From positions 4,272,001-4,336,000 of the forward strand of contig NZ_CM125436.1 in assembly GCF_052072235.1 (NCBI RefSeq): 64,000 bases of DNA, given 5' to 3'. Position numbers and translations under genes: made by a program. Source of the stretch: Brevibacillus_D fluminis_A (GTDB lineage Bacteria > Bacillota > Bacilli > Brevibacillales > Brevibacillaceae). The notes under the pieces were generated by a model. It ran no database searches. It was not told the DNA's origin and saw only the letters and a program-made list of their open reading frames with translations. Shown piece after piece: positions 26,465-34,922 of this stretch (within the stretch, counting starts at the first letter, position 1; every line of letters begins with the position of its first letter).

Positions 26465-26920
26465 TTAGCCGAGCCAGCCGGGTAATCCCGGCAGGCTGCC
26501 TTCCAGAAGTTTGACATAGATGAGATAGATCCCGATGGAAAAAGCACCGGCAATCAAGAGAGTGGACAGCCACTTCCCTTTTTGCATCGTTTGGAAACCG
26601 ATGGTCAGAAACAGGAAGGTGCTGATGATGTACCCGATTTCCTCCAGCAGCAGGGCGTACAAAATGGCTGCCGCCAGGATGATGAGAAAACGTTTGTAGT
26701 CCAAGGTGCCCTTCTCTTTTTGCACATGACGATAGCGAAATGTTTCATAAAAGAGGCGCAAGCTCAGCAAGACGAGCAGGCTGCCCAGCCCCAGTGGAAA
26801 AATGTCCGGTCCGACCTCGCTCCCGTAGGCGCTTGCGGAAATGGACCGGCTGCCGACGACAAACAGGATGCCGATTGCCAGAAAAATCAAGCTCGCGTAG
26901 CGATCAAAGGTTTTGCTCAC
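26465..26920 (-). CDS. tctB: Tripartite tricarboxylate transporter small membrane subunit TctB
   Basis: A 151-residue protein with four hydrophobic segments (YASLIFLAIGILFVVGS; FPLGLGSLLVLLSL; FLIILAAAILYALLLEEIGYIISTFLFLTIGF; TLLIAGAFSIGIYLIYVKLL), the layout of TctB/DUF1468 subunits. It lies between tctC and tctA, 14 bases before the latter. Confidence 0.88.
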   Translation of the reverse strand: MSKTFDRYASLIFLAIGILFVVGSRSISASAYGSEVGPDIFPLGLGSLLVLLSLRLFYETFRYRHVQKEKGTLDYKRFLIILAAAILYALLLEEIGYIISTFLFLTIGFQTMQKGKWLSTLLIAGAFSIGIYLIYVKLLEGSLPGLPGWLG

Positions 26921-26956
26921 AGATGTTTCCTCCCTATCCCCGCTCCTTTGTACGAG

Positions 26957-28015
26957 CTATTTCTGCATGCCCAGCTGTGTCAAGATGTCTTTGAACATCT
27001 TCTCTTGCTCATCCAAATATTTTTTGAAATCGTCCGCATTTTTGTAGCCGTCATCCCAGCTGTTTGCGGCAAGCTCCTGCTTCCATTCATCCGTTTGGCT
27101 GAGTGCCTTCAATTTGTCCTGCCAGAAGGCAACCGCATCAGGCGACATGTTTTTTGGTCCAAACACGCCTCTCCAGTTCACCAATTCGGTATCGTAGCCC
27201 GCTTCTTTATACGTCGGCGTTTCCTGGAACAATCCTGTCAAACGTTCAGGCGAGGACACGGCCAGCACGCGGATTTTCCCTGCTTTTACGAATTCACCCG
27301 AGCCGGATACATCGGTCGCCAGCACATCGGCGTTTCCTCCGAGCAGTGCCGCGATCGCCTCACCGCCGCCGTCATAGGAGATATATTTGATTTTTTTCGG
27401 ATCGATGCCCGCTTTAACCGCTGGCATCATGATCGTCAGATGGTCGAGCGAGCCAGGAGCGGAACCGCCGGCAATGGTAAATTTGCTTGGGTCCGCTTTC
27501 AAATCATTGAACAGCGACTGCAAATCTTTGTATTTGGAATCAGCCCGTACGACGATGGCCCCGTAATCCTTTGTCAGCTGTGCGAGCGGCGTCATGTCGT
27601 TGTAGGAGAACGGGCTGTTTCCGTCTTTTTTCAAATGGTTGATCACGATCGGCGTGGACGGAAGCAGCAGCTTGTAGGAGTTTTTCGTATCCTGTGTCAC
27701 GAAATCGGCCAGTCCCACCGATTGCCCGCCGCCCGGCTTGTTTTCAACCGTCATGGTTTTGGTTACCAGGTTGGTCTGCTGGAGAGTCTTGGCCAGCGAA
27801 CGCGCTGTTTTATCCAGACCGCCGCCTGCTCCCGACGGTGCGATGATCGAGATCGGTTTTTCCGGATAAGCGGACGCTGCCTGCTCCTGCGGCTTCTCAG
27901 ATGATGATGCCGGTGCGGAAGCATTTCCGCCTCCCCCACAGGCAGTCAAGCCAACAGCCATCAGCCCGGACAATACCAATGTCACCCATTTGTGTTTCGT
28001 AGATTTCATTTTCAT
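26957..28015 (-). CDS. tctC: Tripartite tricarboxylate transporter substrate-binding lipoprotein TctC
   Basis: A 352-residue Bug-family binding protein. It has a lipoprotein signal (VLSGLMAVGLTAC), then YPEKPISIIAPSGAGGGLDKTAR, the usual first binding-loop motif, and VVRADSKYKDLQSLFNDLKADPSKFTIAGGSAPGSLDHL in the second. The gene opens the tctCBA operon and is preceded by a cre site and a promoter with an upstream palindrome, so carbon catabolite control plus induction by the nearby DcuS/CitA-type system is likely. Confidence 0.93.
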   Translation of the reverse strand: MKMKSTKHKWVTLVLSGLMAVGLTACGGGGNASAPASSSEKPQEQAASAYPEKPISIIAPSGAGGGLDKTARSLAKTLQQTNLVTKTMTVENKPGGGQSVGLADFVTQDTKNSYKLLLPSTPIVINHLKKDGNSPFSYNDMTPLAQLTKDYGAIVVRADSKYKDLQSLFNDLKADPSKFTIAGGSAPGSLDHLTIMMPAVKAGIDPKKIKYISYDGGGEAIAALLGGNADVLATDVSGSGEFVKAGKIRVLAVSSPERLTGLFQETPTYKEAGYDTELVNWRGVFGPKNMSPDAVAFWQDKLKALSQTDEWKQELAANSWDDGYKNADDFKKYLDEQEKMFKDILTQLGMQK

Positions 28016-28040
28016 TTGTGTGCCCCCTTGGAATGAAAAA

Positions 28041-28054
28041 TGATAGCGATTACA
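28041..28054 (-). promoter_or_regulatory. CcpA binding site (cre) of the tct operon
   Basis: On the minus strand TGTAATCGCTATCA matches every position of the Bacillus cre consensus TGWAANCGNTNWCA. It lies just downstream of the -10 element, a position where CcpA represses. Confidence 0.8.
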
Positions 28055-28063
28055 ACTAGGGAC

Positions 28064-28115
28064 ATCATAGCACCGGATTTTTGATCGACAAATATTATTC
28101 GAATAATTCGAATAA
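28064..28115 (-). promoter_or_regulatory. tctC promoter with upstream palindromic operator
   Basis: On the minus strand TTGTCG (28091-28086) and TATGAT (28069-28064) are 16 bases apart. Directly upstream, 28095-28115 is a perfect inverted repeat of 10-base arms (TTATTCGAAT and its complement) around one central base, well placed for an activator. Confidence 0.7.
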
Positions 28116-28153
28116 ACGCTATTACTCCGATATTTTTCATTTTTTTCACGCCG

Positions 28154-28186
28154 AAAAGCGCCTAAAGAAAAAGCCTAGGCGCTTTT
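28154..28186 (-). terminator. Terminator of the isocitrate/isopropylmalate dehydrogenase-type gene
   Basis: Perfect stem AAAAGCGCCTA/TAGGCGCTTTT, 15 bases after the stop codon. Confidence 0.85.
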
Positions 28187-28200
28187 GTGTCATACAGGGG

Positions 28201-29274
28201 TTATTGCCATTGCTCGATCGCTTGCACCAGCGCATCGCCGTATTCCGACGTTGTCAGTGAGCCGCGAATATCCGGCGTTTTGTTTCCTTCCCGCAAGGTA
28301 CGCTCGACTCCGCGGCGGATGAGCGCGGCTGCCCGCTCCGCGCTGGCGTCCTGATGGCGGATCCCGAGCCACTCCAGCATCAAAGCGGCGGACAAGATTT
28401 CGGCGACCGGATTGGCAATATTTTTGCCGGCGATTTCCGGTGCGGAGCCGTGTGTCGCTTGGGCGATCATGAACGAATCACCCAGATTCAAGCCGGGTGC
28501 GAGCCCCAGACCTCCGACCAATCCTGCCGCCTGGTCGGAGAGAATATCGCCGAACATGTTCGTCGTCACGACGACATCGAACGCTTCCGGCTTTTGCACC
28601 AGATAGAGCGCGAACGCATCGACATGGTAATCGCGAATCGCGACCTCCTCATAGGCTTTGCCCACCTCGATGCAGCTATCGTAAAAAAGTCCGCAGCCTT
28701 TTCGCAGCACATTCTTTTTGTGCACGACCGCAAGCGATTGCCGGCGCGTTTTTGCCAGTTCAAACCCGACTTTTGCCAGACGCTCGGACGCTTTCCGGGT
28801 GACAACCCGCAGCGAGAGCACCGTATCCGGATCAGGCATGAATTCGCCTTGCCCTGCAAAAAGATTGCGATCCGCATACATCCCCTCTGTATTTTCCCGC
28901 ACGATCACCATGTCGACGTTGTCATAGCGGCTCGCTACGCCGGGAAAACTTTTCGCCGGCCGGATGTTGGCGTACAGATCGAACGTCTTGCGCAGCATGC
29001 CGCTCGGATTGACCATGTCTGCTTCCGTGTCATACACATGAGTGGTAACTGGACCGAGTATGCCTGCATGGCATTGACGCAAGCCTTCCAGCGTTTCCGT
29101 CGGGAGCGTCGAGCCGTGCGTTTCGTAAGCCTGCAAGCCGACTGGCAGCCAGCGCAGCTCCAGCTGCAGGCCGCCTGCGAGCGATTGGACCGCTTGCAAC
29201 ACCTTCACCGTTTCCTTCACGATCTCCGGCCCGATGCCGTCCCCTTCCATCACTGCAATTTGATACATTCCCAT
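28201..29274 (-). CDS. Isocitrate/isopropylmalate/tartrate dehydrogenase family protein
   Basis: A 357-residue NAD-dependent beta-decarboxylating dehydrogenase. Visible motifs are GDGIGPEIV, VRENTEGMYADRN, the catalytic lysine region HKKNVLRKGCGLF and the metal-binding GDILSDQAAGLVGGLGLAP, followed by the nucleotide motif HGSAPEIAGK. The NTEG sequence is closer to isocitrate and homoisocitrate enzymes than to isopropylmalate dehydrogenase, and no leucine genes are nearby. With an adjacent permease and the tct transporter, a role in use of a hydroxy-carboxylic acid (tartrate, isocitrate or similar) is likely. ATG 29274 follows GGGGGA. Confidence 0.85.
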   Translation of the reverse strand: MGMYQIAVMEGDGIGPEIVKETVKVLQAVQSLAGGLQLELRWLPVGLQAYETHGSTLPTETLEGLRQCHAGILGPVTTHVYDTEADMVNPSGMLRKTFDLYANIRPAKSFPGVASRYDNVDMVIVRENTEGMYADRNLFAGQGEFMPDPDTVLSLRVVTRKASERLAKVGFELAKTRRQSLAVVHKKNVLRKGCGLFYDSCIEVGKAYEEVAIRDYHVDAFALYLVQKPEAFDVVVTTNMFGDILSDQAAGLVGGLGLAPGLNLGDSFMIAQATHGSAPEIAGKNIANPVAEILSAALMLEWLGIRHQDASAERAAALIRRGVERTLREGNKTPDIRGSLTTSEYGDALVQAIEQWQ

Positions 29275-29314
29275 AGCGATTCCCCCGATTGTTGTTTTCA
29301 AAATTCACTGTGCG

Positions 29315-30397
29315 TCACGCAGGATACGTTTTTTCAATCGTCCCCGGCGACTTGGCTTCCATTCGTTTGACGAATGCGCGAATCATAAACGAGAAGACCG
29401 TCACGATAAACAAGACGCGGAATAACTGGAACGCCGTGACCAAAAGCGGATCGGCGCCGGTCATCAGCGCTGTCAGGCTCATCTCCGCAATGCCGCCCGG
29501 GGCCGTCCCCAGCACGCTTGCGATCAGCTCGATATCGGACACGTACGGAAGCACAAACGCCAGCGTGAGGCTTAATACGAACAGAAACAGCGAATGCGCC
29601 ATCCCGAGAAAAAAGAAGCGACGATGCTTCACCAGATCATCCCGTCTGAATTCAAGCCCGATGCTCAAGCCGATGGCTGCTTGCGCAAAATTGACGACAG
29701 GCTTGGCAAGCGTTGCGCCTCCCTGCCCGATCGAAAACGCGAGGCAAGCCGCTGCCGCAAACAGCAAGGACCCCAGCAGAAAGGGAGCGGGCACATGCGC
29801 TTTTGACACCAGCAGCGCACCGATGGCGCCGATGGCAAGCAGCGCGATCGTCGGCAGAATCCCCACGATCGCTCCTCCCTGCATTCCGGTTGGCACACCG
29901 GCTGGCGACGCGGTCAGCAAGCGGACGAAATAAGGCGTGAAGCAAACGATGATAACCACCCGGATCGAATGAAACATCGAGATGATTTGCATGTTTCCCC
30001 CCATGGTTTGGCCGATTGTAACCATTTCCGTCAGGCCCCCCGGGATGTTGCTGAAAATGGCGGTAACCAGATCAACCTTTTCAAACCGGTAAACAATCCA
30101 TGCATTCAGCACGCCAAACAATATCGTGATAATGGTACCGATCAGCATCAGTCCGAGATGGTTTGCCATCGTCTGCCAAATTTCCGGCGTGATGCGCATG
30201 CCAAGCGTGACGCCGACGACGATCAGACCGACTTTGCGAAACCAGGGCGGCACCGAGACTTCATTCATCCCAAAAAACTTGCAGATTACACTTAGAATCA
30301 AAGGCCCTAACAGCCAGGGAAGCGGCGAGTGAACGAGCGAGCAAATCGTCCCGCCGACCACCGCGATGAGAAGCGCCTTGCCTACACGTATAAGCAT
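29315..30397 (-). CDS. AbrB/COG3180-family membrane protein
   Basis: About 360 residues with some ten hydrophobic helices in two similar halves. Each half contains a glycine/proline break before a helix (SNIPGGLTEMVTIGQ and GTAPGGIAEMSLTAL), the hallmark of the Pfam AbrB family, often misnamed ammonia monooxygenase or regulator. It is more likely a transporter. ATG 30397 follows AGAGGT. It precedes the dehydrogenase gene by 40 bases on the same strand, so the two probably form an operon controlled by the LysR gene upstream. Confidence 0.8.
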   Translation of the reverse strand: MLIRVGKALLIAVVGGTICSLVHSPLPWLLGPLILSVICKFFGMNEVSVPPWFRKVGLIVVGVTLGMRITPEIWQTMANHLGLMLIGTIITILFGVLNAWIVYRFEKVDLVTAIFSNIPGGLTEMVTIGQTMGGNMQIISMFHSIRVVIIVCFTPYFVRLLTASPAGVPTGMQGGAIVGILPTIALLAIGAIGALLVSKAHVPAPFLLGSLLFAAAACLAFSIGQGGATLAKPVVNFAQAAIGLSIGLEFRRDDLVKHRRFFFLGMAHSLFLFVLSLTLAFVLPYVSDIELIASVLGTAPGGIAEMSLTALMTGADPLLVTAFQLFRVLFIVTVFSFMIRAFVKRMEAKSPGTIEKTYPA

Positions 30398-30550
30398 TGT
30401 GAATACCTCTGTTGTTTCTGACATCATCAATTGTTTTGCAGTCCTGCTGCCATATGCAAAGTGTAGAGCAGATTAGCCTGATTGAAAAATATCGATTCTT
30501 CATTGAAATCCATAACGAAAAGGAATGGCAGGGGAATGGCCTTAACATAA

Positions 30551-30588
30551 AAAAGCGATGAAGCCGCTTGTCCTGGCTCATCGCTTTT
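30551..30588 (-). terminator. Terminator of the LysR gene
   Basis: Perfect stem AAAAGCGATGA/TCATCGCTTTT just past the stop codon at 30606. Confidence 0.8.
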
Positions 30589-30605
30589 CCTATTGTTGCT
30601 TACAT

Positions 30606-31478
30606 TTACACGGAATCTTCCATCTCCATCTGCTCGATAAACTGAACAAATGCCTTCACGACGTTCAACGCAAGCGATTCCTCGTGGTAAAACATCCATG
30701 TCTTGCGCAAAATGGGTACGCCGCTGCGATCGGTGAGATCGATCGTGTGCAAATTGCCGTTTCCGTTCAAAATGAATCGCGGCAAAATCGCATAGCCCAA
30801 CCCGCTCGCCACCATCTCCCGGCACGTTTCGGCCTTGTCCACTTCCATGCCGATGAGCGGCGGCTGGGTGTAATTGTCCGCCCACCAATTTTCGATCACG
30901 GCCTTGAGCAAATCGTCCGTCTGGTAATCGATCCGCGCTAATTGCGGGAGGTCGGCTGGCGCAATCTCCTCCGCCGAGACGACGCAAATGGTTTCGTCAA
31001 ACAGCAGATGCTTGCCGCCCCGCCAGCTGTAGTTGCCCCGGACAAAACCGATGTGCACCTCGTGGTTGTACACCAATTTGTACACATCCTTGCTCCAGCC
31101 CGTCATCACCTGAAACTCCACATCCGGGTACGCCGTTTTGAACGCCTTGAGCAGCCCTGGCAATTTGTAGCGGGTGAAATAGCTGGAAACGCCCAAGCGC
31201 AGCGTTCCGGCCACGCGATCCTCCATGCTGGCGACATGATCCTTGATCGCCTGCAGCCGGATCAGCATATCCTCCGCACACTTGGCCAAATATTCTCCCT
31301 GCGGCGTGAACTGGACGCCGCGACTTCCCCGGTGCACAAGCTGAATGCCGAATTCCTTTTCGATTTGACGGATTCGCTTGGTCAAGGCCGGCTGGGAGAG
31401 ATACAGGCTTTGCGCAGCTTTTGTGATGTTATTGTGCCGATATAACTCGTGCAAAATCAGCCAGTCCCGGTTTTCCAT
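30606..31478 (-). CDS. LysR-family transcriptional regulator
   Basis: A 290-residue regulator: N-terminal winged HTH (NNITKAAQSLYLSQPALTKRIRQIEKEFGIQLVHRGSRGVQFTPQGE) and a C-terminal substrate-binding-like effector domain (GTLRLGVSSYFTRYKLPGLLKAF). ATG 31478 has GGAGG six bases upstream. It is followed by the AbrB-dehydrogenase pair on the same strand but separated from it by a terminator, so it likely controls their promoter in the 30400-30550 gap. Confidence 0.92.
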   Translation of the reverse strand: MENRDWLILHELYRHNNITKAAQSLYLSQPALTKRIRQIEKEFGIQLVHRGSRGVQFTPQGEYLAKCAEDMLIRLQAIKDHVASMEDRVAGTLRLGVSSYFTRYKLPGLLKAFKTAYPDVEFQVMTGWSKDVYKLVYNHEVHIGFVRGNYSWRGGKHLLFDETICVVSAEEIAPADLPQLARIDYQTDDLLKAVIENWWADNYTQPPLIGMEVDKAETCREMVASGLGYAILPRFILNGNGNLHTIDLTDRSGVPILRKTWMFYHEESLALNVVKAFVQFIEQMEMEDSV

Positions 31479-31512
31479 CCGCACCCTCCGTCTTTTGTCC
31501 TTTGTATCGTTT

Positions 31513-32208
31513 TTAAACGGCCTCGGAAGCCTCGCTCTGTTCCTCGCGCTTCGCCGCTTTCTGTTTCTTGATTTTGCCCAGCACCACCACGATCACGGCA
31601 AGCGCAATCGGCACCGCAACGTGCGCCTGCGGCAGAACCGGCTCAAGAAAGCGTGCGATGAAGGCGTCTCCCACGATCATTTCGCCAGCGGTATAGCCAA
31701 GCAAAGCGGCCCCGGCCAGGACGATGAACGGAAACCGGTTCATCAGCTTCATCAAAAGCTGGCTTCCCCAGACGATCAGCGGAATGCTGATGGCCAGTCC
31801 AATCATGACCAGCACCAAATTGCCGTTTGCCGCGCCTGCGACCGCGATCACATTGTCCAGGCTCATCACCAGATCGGCAAAAATAATCGTCTTCATCGCT
31901 TCTTTCATGTTCGATCCGCTGTTGATGGAAGCATGCTCCTCTTCCCCGGCCAACAGCTTGACCGCAATCGAGATGAGCAGAACGCCGCCGATCACCTGCA
32001 CAAACGGAATTTTTAGCATCCATACCGCTGCAAACGTGAGGATGATGCGCAGTGCAATCGCACCGATGCTCCCCCAAAACACGGCCTTTTTCTGCAAGTG
32101 CGCCGGCAGCCTCCGACAGGCAAGCGCAATTACGATGGCATTGTCGCCGCTCAGCACGAGATTCACAATGATAATTTGCAATAAGCTTAGCAGAACGTCA
32201 CTGATCAT
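31513..32208 (-). CDS. TerC/YjbE-family integral membrane protein
   Basis: A 231-residue protein with seven predicted helices and the TerC signatures VNLVLSGDNAIVIALA and LVMSLDNVIAVAGAANG, whose paired aspartates are thought to bind metal. Relatives export manganese or help metalate secreted enzymes. The C-terminal tail is charged (KIKKQKAAKREEQSE). The 132-base upstream gap was read for a yybP-ykoY manganese riboswitch, which often precedes this family, but none was recognised. Confidence 0.88.
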   Translation of the reverse strand: MISDVLLSLLQIIIVNLVLSGDNAIVIALACRRLPAHLQKKAVFWGSIGAIALRIILTFAAVWMLKIPFVQVIGGVLLISIAVKLLAGEEEHASINSGSNMKEAMKTIIFADLVMSLDNVIAVAGAANGNLVLVMIGLAISIPLIVWGSQLLMKLMNRFPFIVLAGAALLGYTAGEMIVGDAFIARFLEPVLPQAHVAVPIALAVIVVVLGKIKKQKAAKREEQSEASEAV

Positions 32209-32340
32209 AGCGTCCCCCTTTTAGGAAAGATATCGCTATGATACGTGTTTTTTATTCGCGCTTGGGGTTATTTGCATAAAATGAATAAAAATCATTAGTG
32301 ACAGTTTCCATTATTTTAACAATTGCCGACTGGGACCGGC

Positions 32341-32646
32341 TTAACTGAAGAACAAGTCGAGTAAACTCTTTCCAAATGAGCTGTTTCTTTTATAAAACTC
32401 GCTGTAGCCGCAACGATCACAGCTTACAACCTCGAATTGCTGGTGTTGCACATCAAACATTCGCGAAAGCATCCCACCGGTAGCCGACATTTCCGAGATG
32501 CTCACGGAGCTTCCCCCGCATTTGGGGCACCCTTTCGCCTCGCTGTTCTGGTCGCTTTTGATTGTCGTTACAGCCTTTCGCCTCGTGCAACTGCATTGCA
32601 TATGATGATCAAGTCTTTCCTTGCAAATCTGGCAAACATCCAGCAT
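32341..32646 (-). CDS. Zinc-ribbon protein
   Basis: A 101-residue protein with two cysteine-rich parts: an N-terminal CQICKERLDHHMQCSC and a C-terminal zinc ribbon (GCPKCGG ... VVSCDRCGYSEFYK). The C-terminal ribbon resembles small COG3478-type nucleic-acid-binding proteins. ATG 32646 follows GGAGGGA. It stands alone; function unknown. Confidence 0.7.
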   Translation of the reverse strand: MLDVCQICKERLDHHMQCSCTRRKAVTTIKSDQNSEAKGCPKCGGSSVSISEMSATGGMLSRMFDVQHQQFEVVSCDRCGYSEFYKRNSSFGKSLLDLFFS

Positions 32647-32817
32647 CCAATCCCTCCTGCTCCCCTGATTCACGACGCTCGGAAACGCTCTGCGCAGCTG
32701 CGTGACGCTCTCTCACTCCGCGTCGCTTTTTACAAGTATACAACATATATTTCCATTTTTCGCTTTATCTGAAATGCTCTGCATTCCATCTGGCAGGATG
32801 CCAAGGAGGTACGATTC

Positions 32818-34416
32818 ATGCTGCAAGAAATTGCCGTTGTGGTCATTTCGATCGTAGCGGTCATCATTGTGCTGGCTGTCGTCGTCATGCTGGTCGGTGT
32901 GCTCGTGTTGCGCGAGAATGGAAGGAAAACTCACCATTCGATCATTCGCTCCCACCCGATACTCGGTTGGATGCGTTATTTGCTGGAAAAGCTCGGACCG
33001 GAATTCCGACAGTATTGGTTCGACGACGATCGCGCCGGCAAGCCGTTTTCCCGCTATGAGTTCATCGGCCTGGTTTACTCCGCCAAATACCGGAGCGATT
33101 TGATCAGCTTCGGCTCCAAACGGGACTTTGATTCCCCCGGCTATTACATAGCGAATAGCATGTTTCCGTTGCTCGCCAACGAATTGTCGATATTGAATGA
33201 AGAGCACGTCGATGCCAAAAAATTCATCATCGAACACGAGGGCATTTTCAGCCGAAAGGAAAAAGTCGTGGCGGATCAGACGCCGCGCTGGCTGTATCCC
33301 GATGAGGATGCGCTGGTCATCGGCCGCGACCGGAGAGAGCCGTGGAAAGTGAACGGGATGTTCGGCGCATCCGCCACGTCTTACGGTTCCGTAGGCGAGA
33401 ACTACATTCTCTCGACCGGCGGCGGCGCACAGATGGCTGGAGGGTCCTGGATCAACACCGGGGAAGGCGGGGTCGTGCAGGAACATTTGGCGACAGGCGT
33501 GGACGTTGTCTCCCAGATCGGGCCCGGCTTGTTCGGATTCCGGGATGAACACGGAAACTTTTCTTACGATGAGTTTCTGGTGAAGGCGGGTGAACCGTAC
33601 ATCAAAGCGTTCGAGCTGAAATTCGCCCAAGGCGCGAAAATTCGCGGCGGCCATCTGGAAGGCGCAAAAGTGAGTGCAAAAATCGCGGCGGTGCGCAAAG
33701 TGCCTGTAGGCAAAACGATCAATTCGCCCAACCGCTTCGCGTTTCTCACAAATGCGGAAGAGTCGCTCACTTTCATCCGCAGTCTGCAGGATGCGGGCGG
33801 AAAGCCCGTCGGGATCAAAATTGTCGTCGGTCAGCAAGACAGCCTTGAGCATTTTTTCCAAACGATGGTCAAAATGGACATCTTCCCGGACTTCATTACC
33901 GTTGACGGCGGCGAAGGCGGCTCCGGCGCTACCTACAAATCGATGGCCGATTCCATGGGCTTGCCGCTCATCCCCGGCTTGATCACACTCGTCGATACGG
34001 CGCACAAGTTTGGCGTGCGGGACAAATTTGCCATATTTGCTTCCGGCAAGCTGATTTCCCCCGACAAGGTGGCGATCGCTCTTGCCATCGGCGCGGATGC
34101 AGTCAATTCAGCGCGCGGCTTCATGATGGCAAACGGCTGCATCATGGCGCTCCAATGTCACACCGGCGCTTGTCCGGCGGGTGTCACCACCACCGATCCG
34201 AAATACCAGAATGCGCTTCTGCCGGAAGAAAAGAAGTGGCGTGTCATGAATTATGTCATCAGCATGCGCGCGTCCCTCTTCGCGCTTGCGGCGGCGGCCG
34301 GTATTGACAGTCCGAGGCGGTTTTCGCGGGAGCATGTGATTTATAAGGATGAGCTGGGACGGACGCAGCGGTTGAGCGACTTGTTTCCGGTGCCAATGCG
34401 GAAGAGTGACGTTTGA
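32818..34416 (+). CDS. FMN-binding glutamate synthase-like protein (GltB domain, YerD-like)
   Basis: A 532-residue protein with one N-terminal membrane helix (VVVISIVAVIIVLAVVVMLVGVLVL) and a glutamate-synthase central/FMN domain (GFASATSYGSVG-like region at 180-195, GGAQMAGGSWINTGEGG, TVDGGEGGSGAT). The iron-sulphur cysteines are present in CIMALQCHTGACPAGV. The amidotransferase domain and the small subunit are missing, so it is not a complete glutamate synthase. Similar single-domain membrane-tethered proteins (Bacillus YerD) have no proven function. AAGGAGG precedes the ATG. Confidence 0.85.
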   Translation: MLQEIAVVVISIVAVIIVLAVVVMLVGVLVLRENGRKTHHSIIRSHPILGWMRYLLEKLGPEFRQYWFDDDRAGKPFSRYEFIGLVYSAKYRSDLISFGSKRDFDSPGYYIANSMFPLLANELSILNEEHVDAKKFIIEHEGIFSRKEKVVADQTPRWLYPDEDALVIGRDRREPWKVNGMFGASATSYGSVGENYILSTGGGAQMAGGSWINTGEGGVVQEHLATGVDVVSQIGPGLFGFRDEHGNFSYDEFLVKAGEPYIKAFELKFAQGAKIRGGHLEGAKVSAKIAAVRKVPVGKTINSPNRFAFLTNAEESLTFIRSLQDAGGKPVGIKIVVGQQDSLEHFFQTMVKMDIFPDFITVDGGEGGSGATYKSMADSMGLPLIPGLITLVDTAHKFGVRDKFAIFASGKLISPDKVAIALAIGADAVNSARGFMMANGCIMALQCHTGACPAGVTTTDPKYQNALLPEEKKWRVMNYVISMRASLFALAAAAGIDSPRRFSREHVIYKDELGRTQRLSDLFPVPMRKSDV

Positions 34417-34424
34417 GGTCGATC

Positions 34425-34548
34425 GGGGATTTGGGAAAAAAGTGGCGCTCCGCACTTACCATGCCTGCTGAGGGGCGGGGTGACCGGCTCCGCCAAAAAA
34501 CGAAAACCGCGCCCCAAATGCCACACGCTGCGCGGCGGATGCTTCTCA
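34425..34548. repeat. Palindromic repeat family, copy B1 (left half only)
   Basis: Begins GGGGATTTGGGAAAAAAG and stays almost identical to copy B2 through the block ending GGCGGATGCTTCTCA, after which it diverges. The right arm of the hairpin is missing. Confidence 0.75.
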
Positions 34549-34591
34549 CCGAGGGGCGGGAGGTTGACAGGTAGACGTTGGTGGTCGTTCG

Positions 34592-34806
34592 GGGATTTGG
34601 GAAAAAAGTGGCGCTCCGCTCTTACCATGCCTGCTGAGGGTCGGGGTGATCGGCTCCGCCAAAAAACGAAAACCGCGCCCCAAATGCCACACGCTGCGCG
34701 GCGGATGCTTCTCAAGGAAGTAGATGTGGCGCGAAAGACGTTTTCGTTTTTTGGCTCCGCCTGGCGGGCATGGTAAAGGCTGCGCGCCACTTTTTTCCCA
34801 AATCCC
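34592..34806. repeat. Palindromic repeat family, copy B2 (full length, about 215 bp)
   Basis: Both ends read GGGATTTGGGAAAAAAG inward, and inner arms share CCAAAAAACGAAAAC. The order of modules matches copy A at 17161-17378 even though the outer arms differ in sequence. It lies in tandem with B1 in the gap between two convergent genes. Confidence 0.8.
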
Positions 34807-34869
34807 GTGCTGCGTCAACACTCCCGCTTCGGGATAAAATAATAATATAATAATATAAAAAAATCTTGA

Positions 34870-34920
34870 GTATAAAAAGAGGTTGAGCAGTCGCACTTGC
34901 TGCTCAACCTCTTTTTATAC
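34870..34920 (-). terminator. Strong terminator of the ABC exporter operon
   Basis: Perfect 21-bp stem (arms 34870-34890 and 34900-34920, core AAAAAGAGGTTGAGCAG) with a 9-base loop, abutting the stop codon at 34923. Confidence 0.9.
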
Positions 34921-34922
34921 TT

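Noticed and set aside
32209..32340. yybP-ykoY manganese riboswitch upstream of the TerC gene
   Set aside because: Often present before this family, but the 132-base gap shows no matching conserved core or terminator stem.
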